In this document: positions 62,652 through 64,000 of the stretch, piece after piece
How positions within the stretch are numbered: the first letter of the stretch is position 1
Layout: every line of letters starts with the position of its first letter
Origin: Mycobacterium paraterrae
GTDB taxonomy: Bacteria > Actinomycetota > Actinomycetes > Mycobacteriales > Mycobacteriaceae
Direction of reading: 5' to 3'
Length of the DNA stretch: 64,000 nucleotides
NCBI RefSeq assembly: GCF_022430545.2
Contig: NZ_CP092488.2
Coordinates: 186,001-250,000, forward strand
Program-made: the position numbers and the translations under genes
Notes under the pieces: generated by a model
Databases searched by the model: none
What the model was told of the DNA's origin: nothing
What the model saw: only the letters and a program-made list of their open reading frames with translations

Positions 62652-64000
62652 GGCCTTTCCTCGATCAATTCGATGACGCGCTGCGCGAGCTCGTCAAGAT
62701 TGCGGTCCGGCACAAGTCGCAGGTCCGGATTCTTCGGTCGCTGGTACGGGCTGTCGATTCCGGTGAAATGCGTGATCTCACCCGCCCGGGCTTTAGCGTA
62801 GAGGCCTTTGGGGTCTCGGCGCTCGCAGTCCTCGAGCGGGGTGTCGCAGAAAATCTCGACGAAGTCCAGGCCGGCGTCGGAATGCACGCGGCGCGCCAGC
62901 TCGCGATGTTCCTCCAGCGGGCTGATCGCCGGTACCAGCACGACCTGTCCGGAGTCCGCGATCAGCGCCGCCACGTGCGCCAGCCGCCGCAGGTTCTCGG
63001 CGCGGTCGGCCATGCTGAAGCCGAGGTCGGCGTTCAGGCCGTGGCGCAGGTTGTCGCCGTCCAGAACGAAAGCGGGAACACCCTTTTCGAGCAGCTTACG
63101 CTCAACCAGCATTGCCACCGACGACTTGCCGGAGGCCGACAGGCCGGTGAACCAGAGCGTGCGGCCGCGCGTGAGCCGGTCCTTCGCGGTCACCAGCGAT
63201 GCGTGCCGCACGGTGTTGGGGCTCGCCGACTGCGCCATCGTCTCGCGCAGCACCATGCCCGCGGCCACCGTCCCGTTGGTGTGCGGGTCGATCAGGATGA
63301 AGGAGCCGGTGCTGGCGTTGCGGGTGTACTCGTCGAGCAGCAGCGGCACCTGGGATCGCAGCGATACCCGTCCGAGTTCGTTGAGCTGCAACGCCGTTGC
63401 TTCCTTGTCTCGGCGCAGGGTGTTGACATCGAGCCGGTAGTCCAGCGCGGTGACCCGGACCCGGGTGGTTCGGGTGGTGTGCTTGATCAGATAGTCGCGG
63501 CCCGGTTCCAGGGCCGCCGCGTCGGCCATCCAGCAGACCGTCGCGTCGAATTCCTGGGCGACGCGCGGGGCGTTGGCGGGCCGGGCGATCATGTCGCCGC
63601 GGGAGATGTCGATGTCGTCGGCAAGACTGATCGAGACAGCCATCGGCGGAAACGCTTCTGCGACAGGGCCATTAGGACCCTCGATCGCCGTGATGCGACT
63701 GGGCTTTCCGGTCGGCAGCACGACGACATCGTCGCCCGGACGCATCACGCCACTCGCCACCGTGCCCGCATAGCTGCGGTGATCCTGATGCTCTTTGGTC
63801 TGCGGGCGGATGACGTACTGCACCGGGAACCGGACGTCGACGAGGTTACGATCTGCCGCGACATAAACCTCTTCGAGGTGTGACAACAGCGCCGGCCCGT
63901 CGTACCACGGGGTGTGCTCGGACTTGCTGACCACGTTGTCGCCGTGTAGCGCCGACATCGGGATGGTCAGCACGTCTTTGACGTCGAGCCGGGTGGCGAA
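62648..64000 (-). CDS. cysN: Bifunctional sulfate adenylyltransferase subunit 1/adenylylsulfate kinase CysNC, 5' part missing
   Basis: The C-terminal 450 residues are visible; the gene runs off the right edge. The first part has DVLTIPMSALHGDNVV and RFPVQYVIRPQ, the CysN domain 2 region downstream of the GTPase. The last 190 residues are the APS kinase CysC: TLWFTGLSASGKSSVAML is Walker A, LDGDNLRHGLNADLGFS the substrate motif, and FVEIFCDTPLEDCERRDPKGLYAKARAGEI the lid. So CysN and CysC are fused, as in other mycobacteria. It works with CysD, expected just beyond the window. Its TGA overlaps the cysQ ATG by 4 bp. Confidence 0.95.
   Translation of the reverse strand, partial: FATRLDVKDVLTIPMSALHGDNVVSKSEHTPWYDGPALLSHLEEVYVAADRNLVDVRFPVQYVIRPQTKEHQDHRSYAGTVASGVMRPGDDVVVLPTGKPSRITAIEGPNGPVAEAFPPMAVSISLADDIDISRGDMIARPANAPRVAQEFDATVCWMADAAALEPGRDYLIKHTTRTTRVRVTALDYRLDVNTLRRDKEATALQLNELGRVSLRSQVPLLLDEYTRNASTGSFILIDPHTNGTVAAGMVLRETMAQSASPNTVRHASLVTAKDRLTRGRTLWFTGLSASGKSSVAMLVERKLLEKGVPAFVLDGDNLRHGLNADLGFSMADRAENLRRLAHVAALIADSGQVVLVPAISPLEEHRELARRVHSDAGLDFVEIFCDTPLEDCERRDPKGLYAKARAGEITHFTGIDSPYQRPKNPDLRLVPDRNLDELAQRVIELIEERP

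Overview
The window is a high-GC actinobacterial chromosome segment and almost certainly comes from a Mycobacterium. It carries a complete rRNA operon next to murA, a mycobacterial-type 16S gene of about 1537 nt, NucS, GlgE, a fused b-delta ATP synthase subunit, an aspartate-type MurA and a mycolate-type FadD/SDR complement. From left to right the gene order follows the M. tuberculosis series Rv1333 down to Rv1286 almost gene for gene (from memory, not from a search). The 16S gene has a long helix 18 and the 16S-23S spacer has no tRNA, which points to a slow-growing lineage. There is no PE_PGRS gene between glgB and the thioredoxin gene, no IS element near the DUF2550 gene, and only one membrane cyclase where M. 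tuberculosis has three.

Layout. 1-3 kb: partial P1-family peptidase, DUF2017, clpS (minus), then pncB. 3-12.2 kb: dinG, then glucan metabolism (glgP minus; glgE-glgB plus). 12.2-22.4 kb: a CnoX-like thioredoxin/TPR protein, thiolase fadA4, methylmalonyl-CoA epimerase, a small zinc-ribbon-like protein, nucS, an adenylate cyclase, a TetR regulator divergent from a lone PAS protein, an SDR, alkylation repair (Ada-AlkA fusion plus ogt) and a secreted protein. 22.8-29.5 kb: 5S, 23S, 16S and murA, all minus, with terminator, leader and promoter visible. 29.6-42.9 kb: PduO-type cobalamin adenosyltransferase, DUF2550, the full atp operon (atpI-like, B, E, F, FH fusion, A, G, D, C), wecA, sua5, prmC, prfA, rpmE. 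43-53.4 kb: an acyl-CoA synthetase, rho, then thrB-thrC-hom-lysA-argS as a tightly overlapping operon. 53.5-61.5 kb: tRNA-Arg(CCG) and an accessory segment of small exported proteins, an FkbM methyltransferase, a large FAD oxidoreductase/TPR fusion, a DUF4232 lipoprotein-like secreted protein, a DUF2237/F420-LLM pair and a VOC protein. 61.4-64 kb: sulfate activation (Rrf2 regulator, cysQ, cysNC, the last running off the edge).

How the genes work together. glgE and glgB make branched alpha-glucan from maltose-1-phosphate and GlgP degrades it. The epimerase and the adenosyltransferase both serve B12-dependent methylmalonyl-CoA metabolism. The Ada-AlkA and Ogt proteins form an alkylation-damage unit, and NucS supplies non-canonical mismatch repair. 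The hom-thrC-thrB-lysA genes are the aspartate-family branch, placed beside argS and a tRNA-Arg. cysNC and cysQ handle sulfate activation and PAP removal, with a local Rrf2 regulator.

Most of the window is conserved core genome. I do not see a clearly new multi-gene system. The most unusual items are the 878-residue FAD/TTC38-like fusion facing an FkbM methyltransferase, the TetR/PAS divergent unit with a palindrome over its promoter, an Rrf2 regulator with a single cysteine beside the sulfur genes, and a two-hairpin leader upstream of rpmE.
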